From positions 62,001 through 126,000 of the forward strand of contig SCMY01000012.1 in the NCBI GenBank assembly GCA_005502805.1: DNA of 64,000 nt, written 5' to 3'. A model generated the notes under the pieces. The model was not told the origin of the DNA and did not search any database. It saw only the letters and a list, made by a program, of their open reading frames with translations. Positions 53,766 to 62,492 of the stretch are shown here, piece after piece (the first letter of the stretch is position 1; every line of letters begins with the position of its first letter). Position numbers and translations under genes: made by a program. This DNA is from Rhizobiales bacterium 2SD (GTDB lineage: Bacteria; Pseudomonadota; Alphaproteobacteria; Rhizobiales; Beijerinckiaceae).

Positions 53766-53780
53766 TTTCCATTTTGGAAA
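53766..53780. promoter_or_regulatory. Candidate operator TTTCC-N5-GGAAA
   Basis: Perfect 5-bp arms around ATTTT, 13 bp upstream of the LysR start in the divergent LysR/glcD region. The size and A+T-rich character fit a LysR-type dyad, but only one copy is visible. Confidence 0.4.
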
Positions 53781-53910
53781 TAATCATGCACGTTACTCGC
53801 GCTGCGCCGTCTATGGAAGTGTTCTAGAATCCCCGCAGGCACGGGTGTATCCGGGTGTGAAGCACACTGCCTGGCGGCCCGCCGGCGAGATGATGAGTGG
53901 AGGATTTGCC

Positions 53911-55347
53911 ATGAGTGCGATCGCCTTTCCGGCGCCCGATGCCGGCATCCTCGCCCGCCGCGATTCGATCCTCGCCGGTCTCAGCCGGCTGGTCGCGCCC
54001 GATGCGCTGATCACCTCCGAGGACGAGCGGCGCCCCTATGAGACCGACGCGCTGACCGCCTATCGCCGCATGCCGCTCGCGGTAGTGCTGCCCTCGACCA
54101 CGCAGGAAGTCGCGGCGGTGCTGCGCTACTGTTCCGAGCAGGGCGTACCGGTGGTGCCGCGTGGCGCCGGCACCTCGCTCGCCGGCGGCGCGATCCCGCA
54201 GGAGGACGCTGTGGTGATCGGCGTCTCCAAGATGAACCGCATCCTCGAGATCGACTACGCCAACCGCGTGACCAAGGTGCAGGCCGGCGTCACCAATCTC
54301 GCCGTCAGCGGCGCCGTCTCGGCCGATGGCTTCTTCTACGCGCCCGACCCGTCCTCGCAGCTCGCCTGCTCGATCGGCGGCAATATCGGGATGAACTCCG
54401 GCGGCGCACATTGCCTGAAATACGGCGTCACCACCAACAATGTCCTCGGTGTCACCCTGGTGATGCTGGATGGCAGCATCGTCGAGATCGGCGGCAGCCA
54501 CCTCGATTCCCCCGGCTACGACCTGCTCGGCCTGATCAACGGCTCGGAAGGACAGCTCGGCATCGTCACCGAGGCGACGGTGCGCATCCTGCGTCAGGCC
54601 GAGGGCGCACGCCCCGTCCTGTTCGGCTTCCCGACCAGCGTCGAGGCGGGGGCGGCGGTCGCTGCCATCATCGGCGCCGGGATCATCCCGGTCGCGATGG
54701 AATTCATGGACAAGCCGGCGATCGAGATCTGCGAGGCTTTCGCCAAGGCCGGCTATCCGATGGATTGCGGCGCGCTGCTGATCATCGAGGTCGAAGGCTC
54801 GGATGCCGAGATGGACGCCCAGCTCGCCCGCATCGTCGCGATCGCGAGGGAGCACGGCGTCGGCACGGTCAAGGAGAGCAAGTCGGCGATGGAGACAGCG
54901 GCGATCTGGAAGGGCCGCAAATCCGCCTTCGGCGCCACCGGCCGCATCGCCGACTATATCTGCATGGACGGCACCATCCCGACCGGGCAATTGCCCTTCG
55001 TGCTCGAGCGCATGGACGAGATCATCAAAGGCTATGGCCTGCGGGTCGCCAATGTCTTCCATGCCGGCGACGGCAACCTCCATCCGCTGATCCTCTACAA
55101 CTGCAACGATCCGGTCGAGGCGCAGAAGGCGGAGGATGCCGGCAACGACATCCTCAAGCTCTGCGTCGAGGTGGGTGGGTGCCTGACCGGCGAGCACGGC
55201 GTCGGCATCGAGAAGCGCGACCTGATGACGGTCCAGTTCAACGAGGCCGACCTGCACCAGCAGCAGCGGGTCAGGGCGGTGTTCGATCCGCGCTGGCTGA
55301 TGAACCCGGCGAAAGTGTTCCCGCTGGAAGGGCGGATCGCGGCGTGA
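53911..55347 (+). CDS. glcD: Glycolate oxidase subunit GlcD (FAD-linked)
   Basis: FAD-binding oxidase (478 aa) of the glycolate/D-lactate oxidase type, making glyoxylate from glycolate. The PCMH FAD domain has VVLPSTTQEVAAVLRYC, VPRGAGTSLAGGAIPQED and QLACSIGGNIGMNSGG. The C-terminal FAD-oxidase domain carries NVFHAGDGNLHPLI and GGCLTGEHGVGIEKRDLM. GGAGG lies seven bases before the ATG at 53911. It is the first gene of glcD-glcE-glcF, now separated from glcE by a 395-bp palindrome cassette. Confidence 0.95.
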   Translation: MSAIAFPAPDAGILARRDSILAGLSRLVAPDALITSEDERRPYETDALTAYRRMPLAVVLPSTTQEVAAVLRYCSEQGVPVVPRGAGTSLAGGAIPQEDAVVIGVSKMNRILEIDYANRVTKVQAGVTNLAVSGAVSADGFFYAPDPSSQLACSIGGNIGMNSGGAHCLKYGVTTNNVLGVTLVMLDGSIVEIGGSHLDSPGYDLLGLINGSEGQLGIVTEATVRILRQAEGARPVLFGFPTSVEAGAAVAAIIGAGIIPVAMEFMDKPAIEICEAFAKAGYPMDCGALLIIEVEGSDAEMDAQLARIVAIAREHGVGTVKESKSAMETAAIWKGRKSAFGATGRIADYICMDGTIPTGQLPFVLERMDEIIKGYGLRVANVFHAGDGNLHPLILYNCNDPVEAQKAEDAGNDILKLCVEVGGCLTGEHGVGIEKRDLMTVQFNEADLHQQQRVRAVFDPRWLMNPAKVFPLEGRIAA

Positions 55348-55352
55348 TTTCT

Positions 55353-55393
55353 GTCATTCCGGGGCTCGCGCAGCGAGAACCCGGAACCCACGA
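55353..55393 (+). repeat. Left inverted arm of GIY-YIG cassette
   Basis: Forty-one bases with an internal hairpin CTCGC-GCA-GCGAG flanked by CCGGGG and ACCCGG, so the arm itself folds as a REP-like stem. Confidence 0.85.
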
Positions 55394-55405
55394 CCGGGTG
55401 AGCGG

Positions 55406-55690
55406 ATGGCGTATTTCGCCTACCTAATGGCCAGCAAGCGCAGCGGCACGCTCTACCTCGGCATCACCAACGATCTGGCGAGGCGTGCCCATGAGCACAG
55501 ATCGAAACAGAACATCGGATTCACGAGCCGCTACGGGGTAGACAGGCTGGTCTGGTACGAACAGTTCGAGGATGTCAGGGATGCGATCGACCGGGAGAAG
55601 GTCCTGAAGAAATGGCGCAGAGCCTGGAAGATCAAGCTCATCGAAGACATGAATCCGGAATGGAAGGATTTCTATGAAGGCCTGTCCTGA
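55406..55690 (+). CDS. Small GIY-YIG nuclease family protein
   Basis: A 94-aa single-domain GIY-YIG nuclease. The domain has AYLMASKRSGTLYLGITNDL, where TLYLG stands for the YIG half, then the catalytic arginine in ARRAHEHR. The C-terminal part reads IDREKVLKKWRRAWKIKLIE and ends NPEWKDFYEGL, typical of the short UPF0213/YhbQ-like group. The coding sequence looks distinctly less G+C-rich than glcD and glcE, which suggests separate origin. It fills nearly all the space between two inverted palindrome arms. A role in moving or maintaining these elements is inference. Confidence 0.9.
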   Translation: MAYFAYLMASKRSGTLYLGITNDLARRAHEHRSKQNIGFTSRYGVDRLVWYEQFEDVRDAIDREKVLKKWRRAWKIKLIEDMNPEWKDFYEGLS

Positions 55691-55704
55691 CCGGCGATGC
55701 CCAG

Positions 55705-55747
55705 TCGTGGGTTCCGGGTTCTTCGCGATGCGAAGCCCCGGAATGAC
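55705..55747 (-). repeat. Right inverted arm of GIY-YIG cassette
   Basis: Forty-three bases, the inverted counterpart of 55353-55393. Its internal hairpin is CTTCGC-ATC-GCGAAG read on the minus strand. It ends ATGAC 15 bp before glcE. Confidence 0.85.
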
Positions 55748-55762
55748 AGCGGTGGGCGCCTG

Positions 55763-56947
55763 ATGCTCCACATCCCCACCACAGAGGCGCAGGCCTGCGC
55801 CGTCGTCGCCTCGATCGTCGAGGCGCGCGTTCCGCTCGCCATCCGCGGTGGCGGCACGCGCTCCGGCCTCGGCCGGCCGGACAACGCCGTCAGTACCATC
55901 TCCAGCACCGGGCTTACCGGCATCACCCTCTACGAACCCTCCGAGATGGTGATCGGCGCCCGTGCCGGCACACCGCTGAAGCTGATCGAGGAGACCCTGG
56001 CGAACCGCGGCCAGATGCTGCCCTTCGAGCCGATGGACCACCGCGCTTTATTCGGCACGGAGGGTGAGCCGACGATCGGCACGATCGCGGCCGGCAACAT
56101 TTCCGGCCCGCGCCGGATCAATGCCGGCGCCGCGCGTGACTCGCTGATCGGCATCAAGCTGATCAATGGCCGGGGCGAGCTGGTGAAATCGGGCGGGCGG
56201 GTGATGAAAAACGTCACCGGCCTCGACCTGGTCAAGCTCGTCTCCGGCAGCTTCGGCACGCTCGGCTTCCTGACCGAAGTGACCTTCCGCGTGCTGCCGC
56301 GACCAGAGCGCGTGGTGACGCTGATCTGGGAGGACCTCGCTGACGAGGCCGCGGTGGCGCTGCTCTCGGGCGCACTCGGCTCGCCCTTCGAGCCGATGGC
56401 CGCGGCGCATCTGCCGGCGGGGATCGGCGCGGAACAGGCGCGCACCCTGCTCAGACTGGAGAACTTTTCCGCTTCGATCAGCTATCGCGCCGCCGAGCTA
56501 GCGCGCCTGCTCAAGGGCTACGGCCGGCCCGAGCTGATCGAGGGCCGCGCCTCGGACGCACTCTGGCGCGAGGTGCGCGATGCTGCCTTCTTCGCCGGCA
56601 CGCAGGAGGCCGTCTGGCGGCTCTCCCTCGCCCCAGGCAACGGGCCGAAGGCGACTGCCGCGATCGCGCGCACCGTGCCGGATGCGCGCTGGTTCTACGA
56701 TTGGGGCGGTGGCCTGGTCTGGCTCGCGGTTCCCGCGGATGGCGATGCCGGCGCGGCGGCGATCCGTGCGGCGCTGAAACCGCTCGGCGGCCATGCGACG
56801 CTGGTCCGGGCGCCCGATGCGGTGCGGGCGGCGGTCCCGGTCTTCGAACCGCTCTCCGAGCCGCTGATGCGGGTGACGGCGGGCATCAAGAAGAGCTTCG
56901 ATCCGGAGGGCGTGTTCGAGCCCGGCCGGATGTATGCGGGGGTGTGA
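55763..56947 (+). CDS. glcE: Glycolate oxidase subunit GlcE (FAD-binding)
   Basis: FAD-binding subunit (394 aa) of glycolate oxidase. The shortened FAD domain has VPLAIRGGGTRSGLGRPDNA, TIGTIAAGNISGPRRINAG and RDSLIGIKLINGRGELVKSGGRVMKNVTGLD, and the C-terminus ends KKSFDPEGVFEPGRMY. The ATG at 55763 has GGTGGG seven bases upstream, directly after the GIY-YIG cassette, so its ribosome site was kept. It is followed after a palindromic gap by glcF. Confidence 0.94.
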   Translation: MLHIPTTEAQACAVVASIVEARVPLAIRGGGTRSGLGRPDNAVSTISSTGLTGITLYEPSEMVIGARAGTPLKLIEETLANRGQMLPFEPMDHRALFGTEGEPTIGTIAAGNISGPRRINAGAARDSLIGIKLINGRGELVKSGGRVMKNVTGLDLVKLVSGSFGTLGFLTEVTFRVLPRPERVVTLIWEDLADEAAVALLSGALGSPFEPMAAAHLPAGIGAEQARTLLRLENFSASISYRAAELARLLKGYGRPELIEGRASDALWREVRDAAFFAGTQEAVWRLSLAPGNGPKATAAIARTVPDARWFYDWGGGLVWLAVPADGDAGAAAIRAALKPLGGHATLVRAPDAVRAAVPVFEPLSEPLMRVTAGIKKSFDPEGVFEPGRMYAGV

Positions 56948-56961
56948 GATGGCGTGTCGTC

Positions 56962-57052
56962 GTCATGGTCGGGCTTGTCCCGGCCATCCACGTCTTCGTT
57001 TAGCGAGGGCTGTGCTCAAGACGTGGATGCTCGGCACAAGGCCGGGCATGAC
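56962..57052. repeat. GTCAT-bordered paired palindrome between glcE and glcF
   Basis: Two 35-base arms, 56962-56996 and 57018-57052, are inverted copies of one another with 29 of 35 bases matching. They begin GTCATG and end CATGAC around a 21-bp centre. It is a second sequence type of the same kind of element, without a gene. Confidence 0.85.
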
Positions 57053-57063
57053 GGTGTAGGATC

Positions 57064-58431
57064 ATGCAAACCAATTTCACGCCCGAGCTCCTCGCCTCCG
57101 ACCCGCGTCTTCCGGCCTCCGAGAAGATCCTGCGCACCTGTGTGCATTGCGGCTTCTGCACCGCGACCTGCCCGACTTATCTGCTGCTCGGCGACGAGCT
57201 CGATTCGCCGCGCGGGCGCATCTACCAGATCAAGGACATGCTGGAGAGCGGCAAGCCGGCGACGCCGGACGTGGTCAAGCATGTCGACCGCTGCCTCTCC
57301 TGCCTGTCCTGCATGACGACCTGCCCCTCCGGCGTGCACTACATGCACCTCGTCGACCATGCCCGCGCCCATATCGAGGAAACCTATGAGCGCCCCGTCG
57401 CCGACCGGACGCTGCGGGCCGTCCTCTCGGCGATCCTGCCCTATCCCGGCCGCTTCCGCCTCGCCATGCTGGCCGCTCGCGTCGGCAAACCATTGGCCGG
57501 AGCGCTCGGCGCCCTCCCGATCATCGGCGCACGCCTGAAGGCGATGCTGGCGCTCGCGCCCTGGAGCCTACCGGACCGCTCGTCGATGGAGGGGCCCGGC
57601 TCGTTTCCGGCCGAAGGCGAGCGGCGCAGGCGCGTCGCCATCCTGTCCGGCTGCGCCCAGCCGGTGCTCGATCCCGGCATCAACGAGGCGACGATCCGCC
57701 TGCTGACCCGCCATGGCGTCGAGGTGGTGCTGCCCAAGGACGAAGGCTGCTGCGGCGCGCTCGTCCACCATATGGGCCGCGAGCATGATGCGCTCGCCTT
57801 CGCCCGCGCCAATATCGACGCCTGGATGGCTGAGATCGACGGCGAAGGCCTCGATGCGATCCTGATCACGGCGTCGGGCTGCGGCACAACGATCAAGGAC
57901 TATGGCTTCATGTTCCGCGACGACGCGGTCTATGCCGACAAGGCGGCGAAGGTCGCCGGCCTCGCCAAGGACGTGACCGAGTTCGTCGAGACGCTGGAAA
58001 TCGCGCCGGTCCGCAGCTTCGATCTCACCGTCGCCTATCATTCCGCCTGCTCGATGCAGCACGGCCAGCAGCTCAAGGACGGGCCGAAGCGCCTGCTGGC
58101 GCGCGCCGGCTTCCGGGTGAAGGAGGTGCCGGAGGGCCATATCTGCTGCGGCTCGGCCGGTGTCTACAACATCCTCCAGCCGGAGATCGCCGGGCAGTTG
58201 CGCGAGCGCAAGGTAGGCAACATCCAGCGCACCAAGCCCGATCTCGTCGCCACCGGCAATATCGGCTGCATCACCCAGATTGCGAAGGGTTTTGCCGATC
58301 GCGGCGCGACGACGCCGATCCTGCACACGGCCGAGCTGCTCGACTGGGCGACGGGCGGCCCCCTGCCGGAGAAGCTGGCCAAGGCGGGGATCGGAGAGGT
58401 GGCGGCGCCGGAACTGGTTGCAGCTGAGTGA
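57064..58431 (+). CDS. glcF: Glycolate oxidase iron-sulfur subunit GlcF
   Basis: Iron-sulfur subunit (455 aa) passing electrons from GlcD/GlcE to the respiratory chain. Two [4Fe-4S] motifs are at Cys26/29/32/36 (CVHCGFCTATCP) and Cys77/80/83/87 (CLSCLSCMTTCP). Two CCG-type domains follow, with KDEGCCGALVHHMG and HICCGSAGVYNI. It closes the glcDEF operon and is followed by another palindrome element. Confidence 0.96.
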   Translation: MQTNFTPELLASDPRLPASEKILRTCVHCGFCTATCPTYLLLGDELDSPRGRIYQIKDMLESGKPATPDVVKHVDRCLSCLSCMTTCPSGVHYMHLVDHARAHIEETYERPVADRTLRAVLSAILPYPGRFRLAMLAARVGKPLAGALGALPIIGARLKAMLALAPWSLPDRSSMEGPGSFPAEGERRRRVAILSGCAQPVLDPGINEATIRLLTRHGVEVVLPKDEGCCGALVHHMGREHDALAFARANIDAWMAEIDGEGLDAILITASGCGTTIKDYGFMFRDDAVYADKAAKVAGLAKDVTEFVETLEIAPVRSFDLTVAYHSACSMQHGQQLKDGPKRLLARAGFRVKEVPEGHICCGSAGVYNILQPEIAGQLRERKVGNIQRTKPDLVATGNIGCITQIAKGFADRGATTPILHTAELLDWATGGPLPEKLAKAGIGEVAAPELVAAE

Positions 58432-58439
58432 CGACGCGC

Positions 58440-58545
58440 GTCATGCTCGGGCTTGACCCGAGCATCTCAGGCCGGATGAGGCTCTGATCAGCGCCCACTG
58501 GTCCTGAGATTCTCGGGTCTGCGCTTCGCTTCGCCCGAGAATGAC
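58440..58545 (+). repeat. GTCAT-bordered paired palindrome (empty copy) after glcF
   Basis: Same sequence type and orientation as 5916-6007: hairpin GCTCGGG-CTTGA-CCCGAGC, inner pairing ATCTCAGG with CCTGAGAT, and a right hairpin with a 16-base loop ending ATGAC. The spacer between the arms is about 32 bp. Confidence 0.87.
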
Positions 58546-58628
58546 GCCTGGGCATGCTGCCCCTGTGCCTCGCGCGATTGCCTCCGTCGCCGTGATCGCC
58601 GATCCTCCCGCCACCAGGGAGGACAGGC

Positions 58629-59558
58629 ATGACGTTCGGTTTCATCGAGGGTTTTCGCGTCGAGGTGCTCGACCCGCGCTTTCATCGGATCGTGCCCGGC
58701 TCGGCCCGGATGGAGCGGCTGTGGACCGGCTCGCGCTGGTCTGAGGGACCGGCCTGGTTCCCGGCGCACCAGACGCTGGTCTGGTCCGACATCCCCAACA
58801 ACCGCATGCTGCGCTACGACGCCCTCACCGGCCAGGTCGGTACCTTCCGCCAACCGGCGCGCAATTCGAACGGCAATACGGTCGACCGGCAGGGAAGGCT
58901 CGTGACCTGCGAGCATGGCGGGCGGCAGGTGACGCGCACCGAGCATGACGGCTCGGTCACCGTGCTGGCGAGCCACTATCAGGGCAAACGCCTGAATTCC
59001 CCCAACGACGTGGTGGTGAAGTCGGACGGCTCGATCTGGTTCACCGATCCCGATTACGGCATCCTCACCGACTATGAAGGCGACAAGGCAGAGAGCGAGA
59101 TCGGCCGCTGCAATGTCTACCGCATCGACCCGCAGAGCGGCGACATCACCATCGTCGCCGATGATTTCGTCAAGCCGAACGGCCTCGCCTTCTCGCCCGA
59201 CGAGAGCGCGCTCTATATCGCCGACACCGGCGCGAGCCATGACCCGCAGAACGGGCCGCGCCACATTCGCAAATTCGCGGTCAGCGGCGACGGCACGACG
59301 CTGGGCGCTTCCTCGGTCTTCGCCACCTGCACGGCCGGGCTGTTCGACGGCTTCCGCTTCGATGTCGAAGGCCGGCTCTGGAGCAGCGCCGCCGATGGTC
59401 TCCACGTCTACGCCCCGGATGGCACGCTGATCGGCAAGGTGCTGGTGCCGGAGGTGGTCGCCAATCTCTGTTTCGGCGGGCCCAAGCGGAACCGGCTGTT
59501 CATTTGCGGGACCACCTCGCTCTATGCGCTGATGACCCACACGAACGGCGCCGGCTGA
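58629..59558 (+). CDS. SMP-30/gluconolactonase/LRE family protein
   Basis: Six-bladed beta-propeller lactonase (309 aa). Metal-site motifs are WSEGPAWFPAHQTLVWSD (Glu near 39), LNSPNDVVVKSDGSIWFTDP (Asn near 128) and KPNGLAFSPDESALYIADTG (Asp near 205). It would hydrolyse a sugar lactone such as gluconolactone, and the true substrate is unknown. The start at 58629 has AGGA upstream. It is convergent with the membrane-protein gene that ends 4 bp away. Confidence 0.92.
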   Translation: MTFGFIEGFRVEVLDPRFHRIVPGSARMERLWTGSRWSEGPAWFPAHQTLVWSDIPNNRMLRYDALTGQVGTFRQPARNSNGNTVDRQGRLVTCEHGGRQVTRTEHDGSVTVLASHYQGKRLNSPNDVVVKSDGSIWFTDPDYGILTDYEGDKAESEIGRCNVYRIDPQSGDITIVADDFVKPNGLAFSPDESALYIADTGASHDPQNGPRHIRKFAVSGDGTTLGASSVFATCTAGLFDGFRFDVEGRLWSSAADGLHVYAPDGTLIGKVLVPEVVANLCFGGPKRNRLFICGTTSLYALMTHTNGAG

Positions 59559-59561
59559 GCG

Positions 59562-60629
59562 TCAATCGCCCGGCGGCTTCTCCGGCTTCACCCAGCCGAC
59601 GAGGAGGGGCATCAAGAGCCCAAGCAGCATGAAGCGCACCAGATGGTGCGCGCCGACATAGAGCGGGTCGAGCCCCATGGCGAAGGCGAGCAGCGCCATC
59701 GCCTCGAGGCCGCCTGGCGCGAAGGCGGCCATGGCGCTGGCATAGGGCACGCCGGCGAGCCAGGCCGCCGGCCAGGCGAAAGCGAAAGCGACCGCCATCG
59801 ACACCACGAAGCCGCCGATCGCGAGGGGAAACAGCGCCGCGATCTCGCCTCGCTTCAGGTTCGAGACGCGTCCGCCCATGGCGGCACCCAGCATGACCAT
59901 CACCGCGATCGCGATCTCCGGCGGCATGGTGCCGTGGACGAGGCCGGTGCCGTGCAGCACCGCGCTCGCGAGCGTCGCGCCAAGGATGAAGGGCGCGGTG
60001 ACGCCGATCCGCTCGAAGATCAGTCCGGTGACCAGCCCGCTGCCGAGGAGCAGCGCCAGGTCGCCGACGCTCGCGATCGCGACCGGAGGCGGCAGAGCGA
60101 GCGGGCCGCCGCTGCTGAGTTTCATGATGCTGGGCAGGACCGCGACCAGGACGAGGATGCGGAAGAGCTGGATCGCGGCGATGCGGCCGATATTGGCGCC
60201 CTTGTCCTGCGCCACCGAGATCACGGCCGAGAGCGCGCCGGGCGCAGCCGCCAACAGCGAGTCGATCCAGCTCCAGCGCGCGACGAAGCGCAGATAGGCG
60301 CCCGTCGCCAGCATGATCGCGAGGAGGCCGACCACCAGCACCAGCAGCGAGCCGGGATAGCGCGCCGTCGCGGCGAGCGCCTCGGGCGTCGCGGCCGAAC
60401 CGATCAGCGCGCCGGACATCACCATGGTCGAATCGAACCAGGGGCGGCGCAGGTCCGGCAGCGGCCGGGTGATGCCGAGGATCGAGACCACCAGCATCGA
60501 GCCCGAGAGCCAGGCCGCCGGAACACCGAGCAGGGTGAAAAGCGTACCGCCGACCGCCGCGCAGGCGATCACCGCCGCTTCACGCGACAGGGTGCGCAGA
60601 TGGTAGGGGACGTAGCTCGGAACAGGCAT
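59562..60629 (-). CDS. AbrB family (PF05145) integral membrane protein
   Basis: Membrane protein (355 aa) with about ten helices in two related halves, despite the AbrB name given to this family. Typical segments are LGVPAAWLSGSMLVVSILGI near the start and PGGLEAMALLAFAMGLDPLYVGAHH with RFMLLGLLMPLLVGW at the end. Some members were called putative ammonia monooxygenases without proof. The function is unknown, possibly transport. It is a single gene divergent from nothing obvious; an aminotransferase gene lies 103 bp upstream on the same strand. Confidence 0.9.
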   Translation of the reverse strand: MPVPSYVPYHLRTLSREAAVIACAAVGGTLFTLLGVPAAWLSGSMLVVSILGITRPLPDLRRPWFDSTMVMSGALIGSAATPEALAATARYPGSLLVLVVGLLAIMLATGAYLRFVARWSWIDSLLAAAPGALSAVISVAQDKGANIGRIAAIQLFRILVLVAVLPSIMKLSSGGPLALPPPVAIASVGDLALLLGSGLVTGLIFERIGVTAPFILGATLASAVLHGTGLVHGTMPPEIAIAVMVMLGAAMGGRVSNLKRGEIAALFPLAIGGFVVSMAVAFAFAWPAAWLAGVPYASAMAAFAPGGLEAMALLAFAMGLDPLYVGAHHLVRFMLLGLLMPLLVGWVKPEKPPGD

Positions 60630-60732
60630 GAGGCTCGCGATGCGCCATGGCTGCGCACCGCGGCATCAATGAAGGCCGATGGCCATCAGGTCAAACGCCC
60701 CGCGCGCAAGCAGGGCATGACCGCTGGCGATA

Positions 60733-61923
60733 TCAGCCCGCCAGCGCCTTCTGGAGACGCGCCACGGCCTCATGGAGGTCCGAGGCCTTGCGGGCGAAGC
60801 AGAAGCGCAGGCCGGTCTCGCCGCCGGGGCCAAAGGCGGTGCCGGGCGCCAGGCCGACATTGGCGGTGTCGACCAGTTCGATCGCCAATTTGCGGGAATC
60901 GGTCCAGCCGTCGACGCTGAAGAACTGGTAGAAGGCCCCGTCCGGCGCCTGGAGGTTGACGCGATTGGTCGCCTTCAGGCCCTCGGCGACGATGCGGCGC
61001 CCTTCGGTGGCCCGCGCGATCTGCTCGGCGACAAAGGGCTCGCCCTCCTCCAGCGCCGCGATCGCGGCGCGCTGGACGAAGACCGGCGAACCGGAGGTCG
61101 AATACTGGATCAGGTTCTCGACGATCTGGCCGAAGGCGGGCGGCACCTCGATCCAGCCGACGCGCCAGCCGGTCATCGCCCAGTTTTTCGAGAAGGTCTG
61201 GACGAAGAGGACGCGGTCCTCCTGCTCCATCACGTCGTGGAACGACGCGGCGCGCGGTGAGCCGTCATAGACGAAGCGGGCATAGATCTCGTCGGCGATG
61301 ATCCAGATGCCGTATTTTCGGGCGATGGCGAGGATGGCGGCGAGCTCGTCGCGGGTCGCGGTCCAGCCGGTCGGGTTGGCCGGCGAATTGATGACGAAGG
61401 CGCGGGTGCGCGGCGAGATCGCCGCTTCGAGCTTCTCAAGGTCGAGCGTGAAACGCCCATCCTTGAACTCCATGGGAACGCAGACCGGGTTAGCGCCGGC
61501 GACGCCCATGGCGGCGGCGAAGTTCGGCCAGGCCGGTGTCGGGATGATCAGCTCGTCGCCGACGCCGGCGATCAACCTGACCGCGATCTGGACCGACTGC
61601 ATGCCGGAGCCGGTGACGTAGAAGCGGTCCATGTTGAAGGGGCGGCCATAGAGCGCGCTGTGATAGCGCGCCAACGCCTCGCGCAGCTCCGGGATACCAC
61701 GCTGCCAGGTGTAGAAGGTCTCGCCATCGGCCAGCGACTTGTTGGCGGCGCGGACGATGAAGTCGGGCGTCGGCAGATCACCCTCGCCGACCCAGAGCGG
61801 GATCAGGCCTTGCTTCAACCGGCCGTGGTTGACGACCTCGACGATGCCACTCTCGGGGGCATTGCGCGCCTCGGGGCGCAGGTCGGCGATCAGGCTGGTG
61901 CCGGCCGGTGCATGCATGTTCAT
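60733..61923 (-). CDS. Pyridoxal-phosphate aminotransferase, class I/II
   Basis: Fold-type I aminotransferase (396 aa). The PLP-binding lysine is predicted at Lys246 in FSKNWAMTGWRVG, with the NSPANPTGW motif at about 179-187 and DEIYARFVYDG at 211-221. GIPELREALARYHSALYG shows the usual substrate-side region. It probably acts on aspartate-, aromatic- or other 2-keto acid donors; the precise pair is not readable. The ATG at 61923 has AAGGAT six bases upstream. Confidence 0.92.
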   Translation of the reverse strand: MNMHAPAGTSLIADLRPEARNAPESGIVEVVNHGRLKQGLIPLWVGEGDLPTPDFIVRAANKSLADGETFYTWQRGIPELREALARYHSALYGRPFNMDRFYVTGSGMQSVQIAVRLIAGVGDELIIPTPAWPNFAAAMGVAGANPVCVPMEFKDGRFTLDLEKLEAAISPRTRAFVINSPANPTGWTATRDELAAILAIARKYGIWIIADEIYARFVYDGSPRAASFHDVMEQEDRVLFVQTFSKNWAMTGWRVGWIEVPPAFGQIVENLIQYSTSGSPVFVQRAAIAALEEGEPFVAEQIARATEGRRIVAEGLKATNRVNLQAPDGAFYQFFSVDGWTDSRKLAIELVDTANVGLAPGTAFGPGGETGLRFCFARKASDLHEAVARLQKALAG

Positions 61924-62034
61924 GGGCGATCCTTCGGGCGATCCGTCGCGAGAAACATGCACGCCAATCTAACGCAGAAAGCGCCGCGGCGGCATGAAAT
62001 GACGAGATCGACCCGATCGGTCGCGGTGATGGAT

Positions 62035-62068
62035 CGCGGGGCGCGCCGAAGGCTCGGCACGCCCCGCG
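62035..62068 (-). terminator. Strong hairpin downstream of mscL
   Basis: Fifteen-base arms CGCGGGGCGCGCCGA and TCGGCACGCCCCGCG with one mismatch and loop AGGC, 8 bp past the mscL stop. It lacks a T run, so it may stop transcription weakly or stabilise the mRNA end. Confidence 0.5.
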
Positions 62069-62075
62069 AAAGGCT

Positions 62076-62492
62076 TCAGGCCTTCTGCTTCAGCAGGTCA
62101 CGGATCTCACCGAGCAGGACGACATCCTGGGCCGGGGGAGCGGGCTCGGCAGGCTTGGCCTCTTCCTTGCGCTTGAGCTTGTTGATCCCCTTGACCACCA
62201 TGAACAGCACGAAGGCGATGATCATGAAATTGACGGCGATGGTGAGGAAGTTGCCATAGGCCAGCACGGCGCCCTGCTTCTTCGCATCGGCGAGCACCGG
62301 GGAGGTGACGGCGCTGTTGAGGCCGATGAAGTAGTTGGAGAAGTCGACGCTGCCGATGGCGCCGATCATCGGCATGATGATGTCGCCGACGAGCGATTCG
62401 ACGATCTTGCCGAAAGCCGCGCCGATGATCACGCCGATGGCGAGATCGACGACATTGCCCTTCAGGGCAAATTCCTTGAATTCCTTGATCAT
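62076..62492 (-). CDS. mscL: Large-conductance mechanosensitive channel MscL
   Basis: Pressure-relief channel of the inner membrane (138 aa), which opens under hypo-osmotic stretch. The family N-terminus MIKEFKEFALKGNVVDLAIG and GVIIGAAFGKIVESLVGDIIMP (first helix, about 14-40) are clear. The second helix has FLTIAVNFMIIAFVLFMVVKG (about 80-100), and the cytoplasmic bundle ends LGEIRDLLKQ. Length is normal. It is a single gene. Confidence 0.97.
   Translation of the reverse strand: MIKEFKEFALKGNVVDLAIGVIIGAAFGKIVESLVGDIIMPMIGAIGSVDFSNYFIGLNSAVTSPVLADAKKQGAVLAYGNFLTIAVNFMIIAFVLFMVVKGINKLKRKEEAKPAEPAPPAQDVVLLGEIRDLLKQKA

Larger units (their letters stand above)
55353..55747. mobile_element. GTCAT-bordered palindrome cassette carrying a GIY-YIG nuclease gene
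   Basis: Left arm 55353-55393 and right arm 55705-55747 are inverted copies. Both have the outer end GTCATTCCGGGGCT and the inner GAACCCGGAACCCACGA, with differing hairpin loops. The arms enclose one gene with 12 and 14 bp of slack. The cassette starts 6 bp after the glcD stop and ends 15 bp before the glcE start, as expected of a cassette inserted into a short operon gap. Confidence 0.8.
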
